Of a stretch of DNA of 64,000 bases, positions 38,246 to 47,935 are shown piece after piece; position 1 is the stretch's first letter; each line of letters begins with the position of its first letter. A model generated the notes under the pieces. That model ran no database searches. It was not told the origin of the DNA and saw only the letters and a list, made by a program, of their open reading frames with translations. The stretch lies in assembly GCA_028823035.1 (NCBI GenBank), contig JAPKCI010000004.1, positions 1 to 64,000 of the forward strand, given 5' to 3'. Made by a program: the position numbers and the translations under genes. This stretch comes from Rubripirellula sp. (GTDB lineage Bacteria; Planctomycetota; Planctomycetia; Pirellulales; Pirellulaceae).

Positions 38246-41200
38246 TCAGCTGGCGGGAGTCGAACCAAATCGCACCTTGCACCACCGCAGCAGCAGGTCA
38301 GTGCCAACGAATGCAAGTTGCAGCACAATATAAACTGTCAACCACATCAAGACGCCGGAAGTAAATCCGTAGCTGTGCATCCCAATCCCCAGTTCATTAG
38401 TGCCGAACCAGCTCCAAGCAGTGACAACGTTTCCGCCAATCGCCAGTGCCGCAAAACCACGCCCGCTCACCATGCCATCCCAGCGTGCATGCAACATCAG
38501 AGCATTCCAGATCACAATCAGCAGCGCACCATTTTCTTTCGGGTCCCATCCCCAGAATCGGCCCCAACTGTCATCAGCCCACAAACCACCGAGCACCGTA
38601 CCAACGAAGCTGAACAGGATTCCGAAACAGGTTGCGCCATAGCAGCATCGATAGATGTCGTGAAGTTTGGACTTTTCGGAACCTAGCCAACCAGCCACAA
38701 GATAACCAGCACCCAAGGTGCCTGCGACGAGCGTCGCCACGTAGCCAAGTGTCACGCTGATCACGTGGGTCGCCAACCAGAACTGTGTATCAAGAACAGC
38801 TTGGAGCACCGGCATGGTATCTCCGGTATTCAATCCGTACGCAACCAGCAAAGTCAGCACGCCCGCAGCAGAGGCCAAAAGGTTCCCAATGCCGTATCGG
38901 AAAAGACGTTCGAGCACCAAGCCGAAAAGAACGGCTGCCCAACCAATGAACACGGCAGAGGAATAAATATTGATGACCGGTGCCCGGCCTGTAATCGTAA
39001 TTCGGCAGACAATCGCGACGGTGTGAACGATCAAAGCGATGGCAAGCATGCCCCAAACCGCTTGGCGCAAACGAGGCAAATTCACAGCAAAGTAGACCAA
39101 ACCGAGAACCAGCGTGATGAGATACAGGATCATGGCAACTCCAGTTGGCCACGACGACTGCATCCAGCGTTCGAGCGAAACCAAGCCGGTGGTATAACCA
39201 GGAACCGGGTACGCTGAGACGGCATTCAGATGTTCATCAACGGCCTTATTGAAGGCTTCGGTGTCCTCATCGGAATAAGATGAAACAATGTCACCAAAAC
39301 TTGCAATCGCGAGTGACCGATCCGTTTTATCTCTGGGTTCTCGGCCCGCTTGAGCCAACTCCCGGATTTCGTTAAAGAAAGCGGCGGCAAACGCCATCCA
39401 CTTGGGTTGGTCCACGGATTCTGCAGCCAAGTCTTTGCCAGGGGGAATAATGGCGGCAGCCGGCATGTTCTCCAACTGATCCATCCTTCCAATCAACTCT
39501 CTCATAGCAAGCATGCCTCGCGACGCTTCATCCGAGGGCTGGCCAGGTCTCAACCTCTGGAACTCTGCTTCCGTCATGATCCTTGGTGCGGGTAACTGGA
39601 ACGCTGCCGCTGCAAGTGTGTACTGTCGAGTTCTTCGATCAAGTTCGAGCAGTTTGCGTTCCTTGAAAGACTGATCGGGTGCGTCCTTACCCTGTGCCGC
39701 TTCGACGAGTCGACTGGCACTCCCCCATTCTTCAGTGATTTCCTTCAACGAGTACAACTTACTCTCGCGACGATCGAGTCCCAATTCACTGCGGACCTCA
39801 TCAGCATCAATTCGGAACATTGGCAACCTGCGAAGTTCCTGACTGTCGCTGGCAACTTCCATCAGCCATTGTATCGCCGAGATGCTCTTGGCACGTCCAT
39901 TTGGACTCACGCGATCCTTTAGCTTGGTAGGAGCACCATCGAGTGGAATCGACTCTTTGTTGCTGATGGCCTTTACCGTTTGCCGGGCGTACGCATCCAG
40001 AGGCATGACTCGGCCACCAAACTGCGTGGGGATTTTTCCCGCTTCGTAGAAGTCATATTTCGTGACACGTTGTGCCGGACGCATACCGTTCATAACGGCC
40101 CCCCAAGGCACCAGCATGCAGATCGTCAAAACACCAAAACATCCAACGGCAGCGACAACGGGCCACATCGATGCAGGTTGTTGATCAGATCCATTCGGGC
40201 CAGCCGAATTCTGGCCTCGAGTTTCGCGTTCACGTCGTTTCAAGAACCGAGTGAGCGTACCAAAGAAGTGTGCCAACATTCCCAAGGCGGTGATACTGCA
40301 GGCGAGGTAGGGAATCAGCCAACCCGAGTTTTGAACCACCTGTATCCCAGTCATCTCTTTGCCACCCGGCAGCGGTGTGTAACTGGACTGGTAAAAAGTT
40401 TCGCCACGATACCGCAGCGGATTATTCATCCAAACACGCTCGCGTCGGTCCTCACCCGTCTCTTCGTCCACGATTCTGATAAACGACGAATAATCACGGG
40501 GCGTCTCAGTACCGCTGTAATTGACTCGGCGAACATCGACCAGTTGCACCCAGTAAGGCTTCACTTCACGATGAAATTTCAAACCGATGTCGTAAGACAC
40601 ATCACCAACATTGATGGTGTCATATCGATCTTCGCTCGTATTATCGGCCATCAGCATGACCCTGTCAGACAACAATTGACTGACCAAATGGGTTCCCAGT
40701 GTTAGCGGCGATTCTTTGTCTATCAGCTCGACGTAAGCCGAAGCCAGATTCATTGCACTATCGGTCCCGCCAGATTTTCTGGCGTTGACCGCTTGGGTCC
40801 CAAGTCCGAATCCAGTCGTCGCAAGGTTATCGCCTTCTACAGCCCTTAAGTTCGAGTTTTCAAAGAACTCGACAACCCGGATGTCCACGGGCAAAGCATC
40901 ATCACTGATCACGGTATCTGTCTGAAATGCCGATCGGAGCCGGCTACCGGGGATCGCTATCACCTCGTCACTCGTCTCGCCCTTGTTCACGAACGCAAGT
41001 TCAATCAAGTCAAGGTTGACCAATGTATTGGAGGATTCACCCTCGATCAAACTCAAACGCTGCTCAAGTTGACGATCGCCAAACGCGAATTGACCAACCA
41101 TCATCAATCCGACACCAAGATGCAGCAAAACGTTGCCACCCTGTTTGTCGAATACCAACAGGCAGCCGATCAACAATATGACCCCCGCCCCAAGACCCTT

Positions 41201-41881
41201 CGCCAGTTGCCAAACGATCCGGAGCCCTGGGTCACCAATCCGGAAATCCTGTACCAAGGCATACACGATGAACACTGCCAAACTCGCCGCCAAGACAAAG
41301 GCAATGGTCCTAATCGTCGTTTGGGAGATTTGCAGCCCCGCGTAAACGAACCCGAATGCCAAGGCAGTTACGCAAGCCAAGATAGTCGCCCACAATGCCT
41401 CGTAACTGATCGGAGGCGTGCCCTGCAAACCATCACTGCTATGCCCCGCGACCACCACCAGCGTCGCCAGCAAAAAGCCTGCGGAAATCAACGTGAATCC
41501 TGCCACCAGTTTCGTTCCTGATGTGTGGACTTTGAATCGCGTCACTTTCGCAGCAACCAAGTTGACCATTAACAACAGACCAATCAGAGCACCACCTGGG
41601 AATGGAATCCTGCCCGGAATTGGGTTTTCGTGCGGATAGAACGCCTGCGGGAAAAAATCGTCGAAATGCAACTGTGTGAACCAGCAGGTGAAGTACCGCT
41701 GCTTGACCTCAAACATGTTCATTTCGTCCTGGGCCAATGTTCCCACCAGGACCGTCACCAGTGACAGTGCAAACAATGTCACTGTCAGTTTCAGCGAACC
41801 GAATGCACGAAAAATTCCCAACAAGCTGAGCGTAGCTGCCTGATCATTCGGTCGTTGTGCGGAGTCTGCTATCGTTGCCAT
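38246..41881 (-). CDS. Fused ResB-CcsA (CcsBA) system II cytochrome c biogenesis protein (1211 aa)
   Basis: N-terminal ResB region (SLKLTVTLFALSLVTVLVGTLAQDEMN, YRGETFYQSSY), C-terminal CcsA with WGRFWGWDPKENGALLIVIWNALMLHARW. Confidence 0.9.
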   Translation of the reverse strand: MATIADSAQRPNDQAATLSLLGIFRAFGSLKLTVTLFALSLVTVLVGTLAQDEMNMFEVKQRYFTCWFTQLHFDDFFPQAFYPHENPIPGRIPFPGGALIGLLLMVNLVAAKVTRFKVHTSGTKLVAGFTLISAGFLLATLVVVAGHSSDGLQGTPPISYEALWATILACVTALAFGFVYAGLQISQTTIRTIAFVLAASLAVFIVYALVQDFRIGDPGLRIVWQLAKGLGAGVILLIGCLLVFDKQGGNVLLHLGVGLMMVGQFAFGDRQLEQRLSLIEGESSNTLVNLDLIELAFVNKGETSDEVIAIPGSRLRSAFQTDTVISDDALPVDIRVVEFFENSNLRAVEGDNLATTGFGLGTQAVNARKSGGTDSAMNLASAYVELIDKESPLTLGTHLVSQLLSDRVMLMADNTSEDRYDTINVGDVSYDIGLKFHREVKPYWVQLVDVRRVNYSGTETPRDYSSFIRIVDEETGEDRRERVWMNNPLRYRGETFYQSSYTPLPGGKEMTGIQVVQNSGWLIPYLACSITALGMLAHFFGTLTRFLKRRERETRGQNSAGPNGSDQQPASMWPVVAAVGCFGVLTICMLVPWGAVMNGMRPAQRVTKYDFYEAGKIPTQFGGRVMPLDAYARQTVKAISNKESIPLDGAPTKLKDRVSPNGRAKSISAIQWLMEVASDSQELRRLPMFRIDADEVRSELGLDRRESKLYSLKEITEEWGSASRLVEAAQGKDAPDQSFKERKLLELDRRTRQYTLAAAAFQLPAPRIMTEAEFQRLRPGQPSDEASRGMLAMRELIGRMDQLENMPAAAIIPPGKDLAAESVDQPKWMAFAAAFFNEIRELAQAGREPRDKTDRSLAIASFGDIVSSYSDEDTEAFNKAVDEHLNAVSAYPVPGYTTGLVSLERWMQSSWPTGVAMILYLITLVLGLVYFAVNLPRLRQAVWGMLAIALIVHTVAIVCRITITGRAPVINIYSSAVFIGWAAVLFGLVLERLFRYGIGNLLASAAGVLTLLVAYGLNTGDTMPVLQAVLDTQFWLATHVISVTLGYVATLVAGTLGAGYLVAGWLGSEKSKLHDIYRCCYGATCFGILFSFVGTVLGGLWADDSWGRFWGWDPKENGALLIVIWNALMLHARWDGMVSGRGFAALAIGGNVVTAWSWFGTNELGIGMHSYGFTSGVLMWLTVYIVLQLAFVGTDLLLRWCKVRFGSTPAS

Positions 41882-41914
41882 GTTTAGATCGCGGTTCGAG
41901 TGCGGACGAATTGT

Positions 41915-43531
41915 TTACAAATTTAATTTCAATGATCGCAAGAAAGACGCTATCGCGTCGGATTGCTTCGCCACCGTTTCGGCAGGGCCAGTCATTTTCA
42001 CAAAGAGACTCATGTTTCCATCTGGCCCCAGCGGAACAATGGTTGCATCGATCGCCTTCCCCTGATTGGGATCCTCGCCCGTTAACACAAACCGCTTTCC
42101 CGCGATTCCCGCAACGGTTACTTCTTTAGCGTCTTTCAATGCCTGATCGATTACCTCATCAGGGACGACACCGTCACGAATTTGCCCTAACCAACGAGCA
42201 ATGTTGCCTCGCAATTCTCCCCCAGCAGGAATGACCGTAATTTCAGCTGGAGCGTCTTCTGGTCCAACATTGAACGCTGCCAGACGCATGCTGCTCATTT
42301 TGCCATCACGCCATCCTTCCGGTCGCTCAAAGGTCACGCGATCCTCTGGTTCCTCCGCTCCCGGGGAAACAGTAGCCGGCGGCAGCGCGGCCGAACTGGC
42401 CTTGGCAACGAGATCAACCCAAACCGAACCCGAATCCGCAGCCTGAACAGAAAGAGGCTGCCCCCCAGCCAACTCCTGCTCTGAATTGGCCAGTCCCATT
42501 TGCCCACGCCAGCGATTGACGTTCATCTCGACCTGCTCTTGCCAAGGCCGCTCTTGCTGGCGAACAAGCTTCGATACGCTGACATCAAGTTTCCCCGTCG
42601 GTGTTTCGACATTCAACGTGGCATATCGGAAAGACCCTGCCACCCCGCGTGTCCAACCCTTTGGCAAATCAGTCAGGACGGGAACTCCCTTGTCGAATTC
42701 AATGGTCTCGACAAAATTCCGGAACGGCGTCTCGACCGAAGCAACGGACCCCTTGGACCCTGTCACCTTGAAGAACCAGACGTCCTCACCTTTTGGCACC
42801 ATCGCAGCCAGCATGCGGTCGGCTGACTTGGCAGCCTGAGGACTGGGGGAGTCAGGATTATTTGAGAACGGAGCAGGTGGCGGAACATGATTCGCGAAGG
42901 GTGCTGCCATGGGAGGACTTCCATCGAACCCACCAACGAGATCAACCCAGATAGCATCGGGATCAGCAGACTTCACCGAGAGTGGTTCAGCCTCCGCCCA
43001 CTTCTGCTCTGACTTCGCCAGTCCCAGTTGTCCCCGCCAACGATTCACGTTGTCCTCGACCTGCCGATCCCAGGAAGAATCCTCCCTTCGTTGGAGCTTC
43101 GATACGCTGATCCCCAACTGTTTGTCTGCTGTATCAACATCCAGCGTTGCGTATCTAAGAGGCTTTTCCCCGCCACGCCTCCAACCCTCTGGCAGATCAA
43201 CGAGCACCGGAGCACCGTTGGCGAATTCAATGTCTTCGACGAAGCTCCGGAAAGGAGCCTCAATCAACCCAACCGCCCCTTCTGGCCCTGTCACCTTGAA
43301 AAACCAAATATCCTGACCCTTGGGTACCATTGCTGCCAACATGCGATCCTTACTAGGCAACAACTCGTTAGGAAGCTTGGTTGGCACCGTATAGGTGACG
43401 ATCGGGGCTGATTGCTCGCAACCTGTCAGACAGGCCATGACACAGGCCATGACAAAAGGACAGGTGCGGCGAAAATGCAGTGAATACGGCTGCAAAGACA
43501 GGGTTTCTGGAATAATGGCGAACCGCAACAT
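41915..43531 (-). CDS. Predicted lipoprotein with internally duplicated domain (538 aa)
   Basis: Lipobox-like MACVMACLTGC; two ~140-aa repeats beginning S(K/A)DRMLAAMVPKG and ending (I/V)WVDLV, plus a divergent third module. Confidence 0.75.
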   Translation of the reverse strand: MLRFAIIPETLSLQPYSLHFRRTCPFVMACVMACLTGCEQSAPIVTYTVPTKLPNELLPSKDRMLAAMVPKGQDIWFFKVTGPEGAVGLIEAPFRSFVEDIEFANGAPVLVDLPEGWRRGGEKPLRYATLDVDTADKQLGISVSKLQRREDSSWDRQVEDNVNRWRGQLGLAKSEQKWAEAEPLSVKSADPDAIWVDLVGGFDGSPPMAAPFANHVPPPAPFSNNPDSPSPQAAKSADRMLAAMVPKGEDVWFFKVTGSKGSVASVETPFRNFVETIEFDKGVPVLTDLPKGWTRGVAGSFRYATLNVETPTGKLDVSVSKLVRQQERPWQEQVEMNVNRWRGQMGLANSEQELAGGQPLSVQAADSGSVWVDLVAKASSAALPPATVSPGAEEPEDRVTFERPEGWRDGKMSSMRLAAFNVGPEDAPAEITVIPAGGELRGNIARWLGQIRDGVVPDEVIDQALKDAKEVTVAGIAGKRFVLTGEDPNQGKAIDATIVPLGPDGNMSLFVKMTGPAETVAKQSDAIASFLRSLKLNL

Positions 43532-43829
43532 ATCTACCTACGCGTGCGTGACAAAGCCGGCCGAACGTGGCACTTGCCCTAATGATGATCCGATTACATC
43601 GGGGCGTGGATCGGGTGAAAGACTCGGCTGAGGAAGCCGACCACCTGACAGGACCACATCCTACCTGCTGAATACTATAAACGGCAATCCAGTATGGTTC
43701 GTACCCAGCTAAGTGAATCGAACCCCACAGAGTGGCAACAGGATCCTCTCAGCGAGCAAGCAGGGTTATTAGAATTGCCTATTATCGGAACTGAATCACC
43801 CGATTGATGCCAGAATACGGCCGATGCTA

Positions 43830-45413
43830 CTACGGCCCGAAACCCATCCAGCTGACCAGCGTATCGGTAATCGAACTCACAGGAGCACTCGTTTCGCTAT
43901 AGCTCCACATGTTCTGGACCAGATCAGTCATCAACATGCCGCCAACACTAAGCACAGCGAGAATCATCACCAAGGTGACGCACTGCATCAACGTGAAGGG
44001 TATTTCGTAGGCGTTGAATCCTCCGCCGCTGCCTATGGCTGACACAGCAGTCTCTTCCACCGAAATTCCTGCTTCGTCTCCATCATCCATGCCGAGTACT
44101 TCAACGGCCTCGGGCTCACTGCCGAAGACATCACCGCCCTGAGCCATGCCGGCATCTCCAAATTCGATCGGCTCACCAATCGCCTCTGATTCTTCGACTT
44201 CGATGACCTGAGACCCGCTTTCGAAGTCAGCTTCCAAACTGATTCCCGAAGGAGACAGTTGGAACTCTTCATCAGCTTGAAAATCGACCATCGAGCCACC
44301 GCCGCTGCTGCCACCCTCGGAGACTTCAGCGCCCAGATCGAGTGCGGAAATGCTGCTGCCGGCAAGATCGAGTGGTTCACTTTCCAAGGACAAGCCACTG
44401 TCCGAAGGGCTCATCAAGTTGATCCCGCTGTCACCCGCCACAGAAATGTCGCTACCAGCACCACTGATGACCAAATCATCGTCGTCATCAGCAATGACCA
44501 GTTCGTCATCGGCGAGCACGTCCCCCAAGCTGGATCCCAGACCTGAACCTAAACCGCTGCCGAGTTCAGAGCCTAGCAGACTGCCACTGTCACCAGAAAC
44601 AACTCCACTGCCGGACTGTTCAGACCCCAGCAGGTCGAGCTCGCTCAAAACATCAGCACCATGCGAACCCATGGAAGCAACATCCAAATCGCTCGGTGCG
44701 TCCAAATCGCTCATCAGTTCAAGGCTGCTGGCACCTGTTGCATTCGCCTTCGAACCGCCGAGATCAATATCGCTTCCCAGCACGTCCATCGCACTGTCGT
44801 CTTCGTCACCAATCATTTCCTCACCGCTGTCTTCATCAGGGCCGCCCGAAGCAAAACTCAGGTCGCTACCTGACTGAAGACTCATTTCCCCTTCGAGATC
44901 CAGCAAGCTGCCGTCACTCGCAGCTGCGTCTGAACCGAGAGCATCTGGATGGGACTCGGAAATCTCTTTCAGTTCTTGGTCAGTGACGGGTCCAGTGCTA
45001 CCCGCATTAGGTTCGATCGCTATATCGAGTTGCGCAGAATCGTGCATGATCGCGGGGTCATTGAGCTGCAACTCTGCCGAATCAATCTCCTGTAAATCAT
45101 CCCCAACCTCCATGTCCAAATCGCTCTCACCTGAGACAACCTGCACATCGGCATGGTCACTCTGTGACGCAACTAAATTGACATCACTGCCTGGGCCCGA
45201 CGCGACTGGGTCACCACCGATCCCGATCTCGCTGCCCTCGGCATCGAGATCGCCGACTGCATCGACCAATCGGTCAATTTCACTTTCCGGGAATTTCCAA
45301 CTCGCTCCATCACGAAAACCTCGCACTTTTCCTTGGCTACGCAGATCCACAAGTTGATCAGCTGGTACTCCGAGCTTTTGTGCAGCTTCTTCTAACGATA
45401 GGTAGTTAGCCAT
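43830..45413 (-). CDS. Excisionase/MerR-type HTH protein with long acidic low-complexity linker and C-terminal TM
   Basis: MANYLSLEEAAQKLGVPADQLVDLRSQGKVRGFRDGASWKFPESEIDRLV (HTH_17-like), D/S/G-rich middle, C-terminal TM AYEIPFTLMQCVTLVMILAVLSVGGMLMTDLVQNMWS. Confidence 0.8.
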   Translation of the reverse strand: MANYLSLEEAAQKLGVPADQLVDLRSQGKVRGFRDGASWKFPESEIDRLVDAVGDLDAEGSEIGIGGDPVASGPGSDVNLVASQSDHADVQVVSGESDLDMEVGDDLQEIDSAELQLNDPAIMHDSAQLDIAIEPNAGSTGPVTDQELKEISESHPDALGSDAAASDGSLLDLEGEMSLQSGSDLSFASGGPDEDSGEEMIGDEDDSAMDVLGSDIDLGGSKANATGASSLELMSDLDAPSDLDVASMGSHGADVLSELDLLGSEQSGSGVVSGDSGSLLGSELGSGLGSGLGSSLGDVLADDELVIADDDDDLVISGAGSDISVAGDSGINLMSPSDSGLSLESEPLDLAGSSISALDLGAEVSEGGSSGGGSMVDFQADEEFQLSPSGISLEADFESGSQVIEVEESEAIGEPIEFGDAGMAQGGDVFGSEPEAVEVLGMDDGDEAGISVEETAVSAIGSGGGFNAYEIPFTLMQCVTLVMILAVLSVGGMLMTDLVQNMWSYSETSAPVSSITDTLVSWMGFGP

Positions 45414-45512
45414 TCGATCTTCGGCTCCGATGGATCCCAGCGAACCAGAATCTTCGATTGGTAATGTGGACACAGTAAAACGGTAAGATTTTACCGCTGC
45501 ACCCCGACACCA

Positions 45513-45938
45513 TCACCGCCGATTGATCTCTCGAATCTCGTCGGGAAGCGGGGAGGTGGCGTTGAGTTGCAATGAAAAATCAGCATCAATTGGACGACTA
45601 CTGACAAGTCGGACCTTCCCCGACCTGTCAATATGATACACGGCCATCCAAGATTTGCCGGTATGAACTAGCGTAATTACCTGAGTTCCCGAGGTGTCAG
45701 AATGGGAAAATCCGATCATATCACCCGAGGCACCCACCCGAGCCACCGTTTCGGCAACTGTCAGGCTGGACGCTTCGGATTGTGACGGCAATCCTGAACT
45801 CTGAGTTGTCGGGGTTTGACTTACCGCCACCGTCGCAACACCAATCACCATCAACAACACTAATGCAGTGCGGATTATCGGAGTTTTGGTATCGCTTGGG
45901 ACGACTTGGGTTGTTTCGACCATTTCTTCGTTCGTCAT
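45513..45938 (-). CDS. Hypothetical membrane-anchored protein
   Basis: TM IIRTALVLLMVIGVATVAVSQTPTT then a ~90-aa domain; directly upstream of the HTH/acidic gene. Confidence 0.6.
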   Translation of the reverse strand: MTNEEMVETTQVVPSDTKTPIIRTALVLLMVIGVATVAVSQTPTTQSSGLPSQSEASSLTVAETVARVGASGDMIGFSHSDTSGTQVITLVHTGKSWMAVYHIDRSGKVRLVSSRPIDADFSLQLNATSPLPDEIREINRR

Positions 45939-46300
45939 GACAAATGCTCCAATTCCTAAGGGATCCCAGCTAGTTTCCCCTGATTTCATGCAAGAAAACA
46001 CCATCATTGCACTCCGCCCGATTGCTGGTCCGATGGTACGGAGATGCCCGAACCCACCGCAATATGAACCCGGAGATCTGAAACCGCAGAGAAAACTTGC
46101 TAGCTATCTGGCGCAATGGCAATTTCTGACGATTGGGTGAAGTCGCCGGGTCCTGACGGTCGATCCGATGTTCTATGGAGGCGTTGCCCTCCCGCCGAAG
46201 GCCTCGCCATCGGCGCAGGAACGACAGTAACCAATTGGCTCAGCCAGCCGACCACGTTGCCGATTCGTTCCCCAAAACAGACTCTCTTGAGAGGTTGACC

Positions 46301-47935
46301 GTGGGAATTGATGTAAAAAGTTCAGGCTTTGAGCCTAACGTCCGTCCCAGCGAGGGTGACTCCTGCAGCGAGGGCACAGAACCCGCCAAACATCACTCTG
46401 CGGGTCACGCGGTTTTGGCGACCGTCACGGGGGCCACTCTGAATGCCTGTTTCTACGCCATCGTTTACACGGCGCCGTGGGAGCAACTGCGACGGTATTT
46501 TCTGGGTCACCCTGTCGCGATCGCCGCGACGATTCTGTTTTGGTTTGCAGTCGCTGTTCTGTTTACCAAATGGCTGGATGTGATGACCCAAGTCAAGCAG
46601 TTGGATGCGATCCGCGACGAAGATCTGTTACCCCCCAAGGATGGTGAATCGCCTGCCCAGCGTTGGCTGGCCGAGAATGATGCAGGCCACGTCTCTCGAC
46701 AATGGCTCGAAGACATTTCGCGACTACCCAATCAAACACGTAGAAATCGTCTGGTTTCCCGACTCGAGGAATTGCTGACTCGTCAATCGCAGCGTGGAAC
46801 GACAAAGCACTTGGCGGACGATCTTCGTGAGCTGTCGGGACGTGATGCCGATGCAGCTCATGACTCACTTGGTCTGGTCAGGATCATTATTTGGGCGATC
46901 CCAATGCTCGGATTTCTTGGCACAGTGATCGGCATCACCCAGACCTTAGGTGGACTCGATTTTACAAATGGCAATGCAGCCGTACAGAACCTCAAGAGTG
47001 GTCTGTATGTGGCCTTTGACACGACCGCTCTGGGACTTGTTTTGTCAGTCATTGCCATCTTCCTGCAATTTCCCATTGAACGGGGTGAACAACGCCTGCT
47101 GGCTAAAATTGACACCCGCGTTGGGCACCTCGTATCTGCCTGTCTTCCGAGTGACGAAACCTCCGACAATCAGACCGCATTAATCTCAGACCTCTGTCGC
47201 GGGGTGCAAGCTGCGGTTGCCGAATCCTTGGACAGTCAAGCGCGTCTATGGGCGAAAACCATTGACGAAGCACAGCATCATTGGCGTGCTGTTCAGAAAG
47301 ACAGCGCCGACAAAATCAGCGAAGCGTTGGAACGCACGCTGCTGCCTGCCTTGAACACTCATGCTGCAAGCATCACTGGTGCATCCGAGATGGTCGGCAC
47401 ACAAATGGCAAGTGAATGTGATCGCTGGCGGGAATTGATGGAAACATCGCAACGTGTATCACATGAAGCCCATGAACAAACGTGCCACCAACTGTTAACA
47501 GACATCGAGCATCGATTCTCACCGGCATTAACCAAGCACGCAGAGACGCTCAAAACCACGACGGTTCACGCATCCAATCATTTTACTCAGCAATGCCAAC
47601 ACCACTCTGAGTCAGTCGCTCACCACTCTGAGTCAGTCGCTCAACACTCTGAAAACCTGATAGAGCTCCTGGCATCGCTTTCCAAGCAGCATGAAAACCT
47701 TTCGGAAACTCAGAGCAGCGCGGCTGCTGTCACCATGCTTCAGAAATCGCTCGATGCAAACTTGCAACGATTGGTGGCGACCAACGTTGCCATTGACCGC
47801 AGCGTCGCCGCTGCCGGAGGCGATGGGATGGCTGATGCCATGCGGATTCTGGCCCGCGCCGTGGACGTACTATCTAGCCGGATCTCTGGGCCCAACCGGC
47901 CAGCCAATCATTCCTCCTCAAGGCAGGCAGCATGA
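46301..47935 (+). CDS. MotA/TolQ/ExbB-like proton channel protein with long C-terminal coiled-coil tail (GTG start)
   Basis: IIIWAIPMLGFLGTVIGITQTLGGLDF and GLYVAFDTTALGLVLSVIAIFLQFPIERGEQRLLAKI are MotA_ExbB signatures; GAGAGG precedes GTG at 46301. Confidence 0.85.
   Translation: MGIDVKSSGFEPNVRPSEGDSCSEGTEPAKHHSAGHAVLATVTGATLNACFYAIVYTAPWEQLRRYFLGHPVAIAATILFWFAVAVLFTKWLDVMTQVKQLDAIRDEDLLPPKDGESPAQRWLAENDAGHVSRQWLEDISRLPNQTRRNRLVSRLEELLTRQSQRGTTKHLADDLRELSGRDADAAHDSLGLVRIIIWAIPMLGFLGTVIGITQTLGGLDFTNGNAAVQNLKSGLYVAFDTTALGLVLSVIAIFLQFPIERGEQRLLAKIDTRVGHLVSACLPSDETSDNQTALISDLCRGVQAAVAESLDSQARLWAKTIDEAQHHWRAVQKDSADKISEALERTLLPALNTHAASITGASEMVGTQMASECDRWRELMETSQRVSHEAHEQTCHQLLTDIEHRFSPALTKHAETLKTTTVHASNHFTQQCQHHSESVAHHSESVAQHSENLIELLASLSKQHENLSETQSSAAAVTMLQKSLDANLQRLVATNVAIDRSVAAAGGDGMADAMRILARAVDVLSSRISGPNRPANHSSSRQAA
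47600..47652. repeat. 21-bp in-frame tandem repeat (2.5 copies) encoding HHSESVA
   Basis: caccactctgagtcagtcgct at 47600-47620 and 47621-47641, partial third copy; protein HHSESVAHHSESVAQHSE. Confidence 0.9.
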
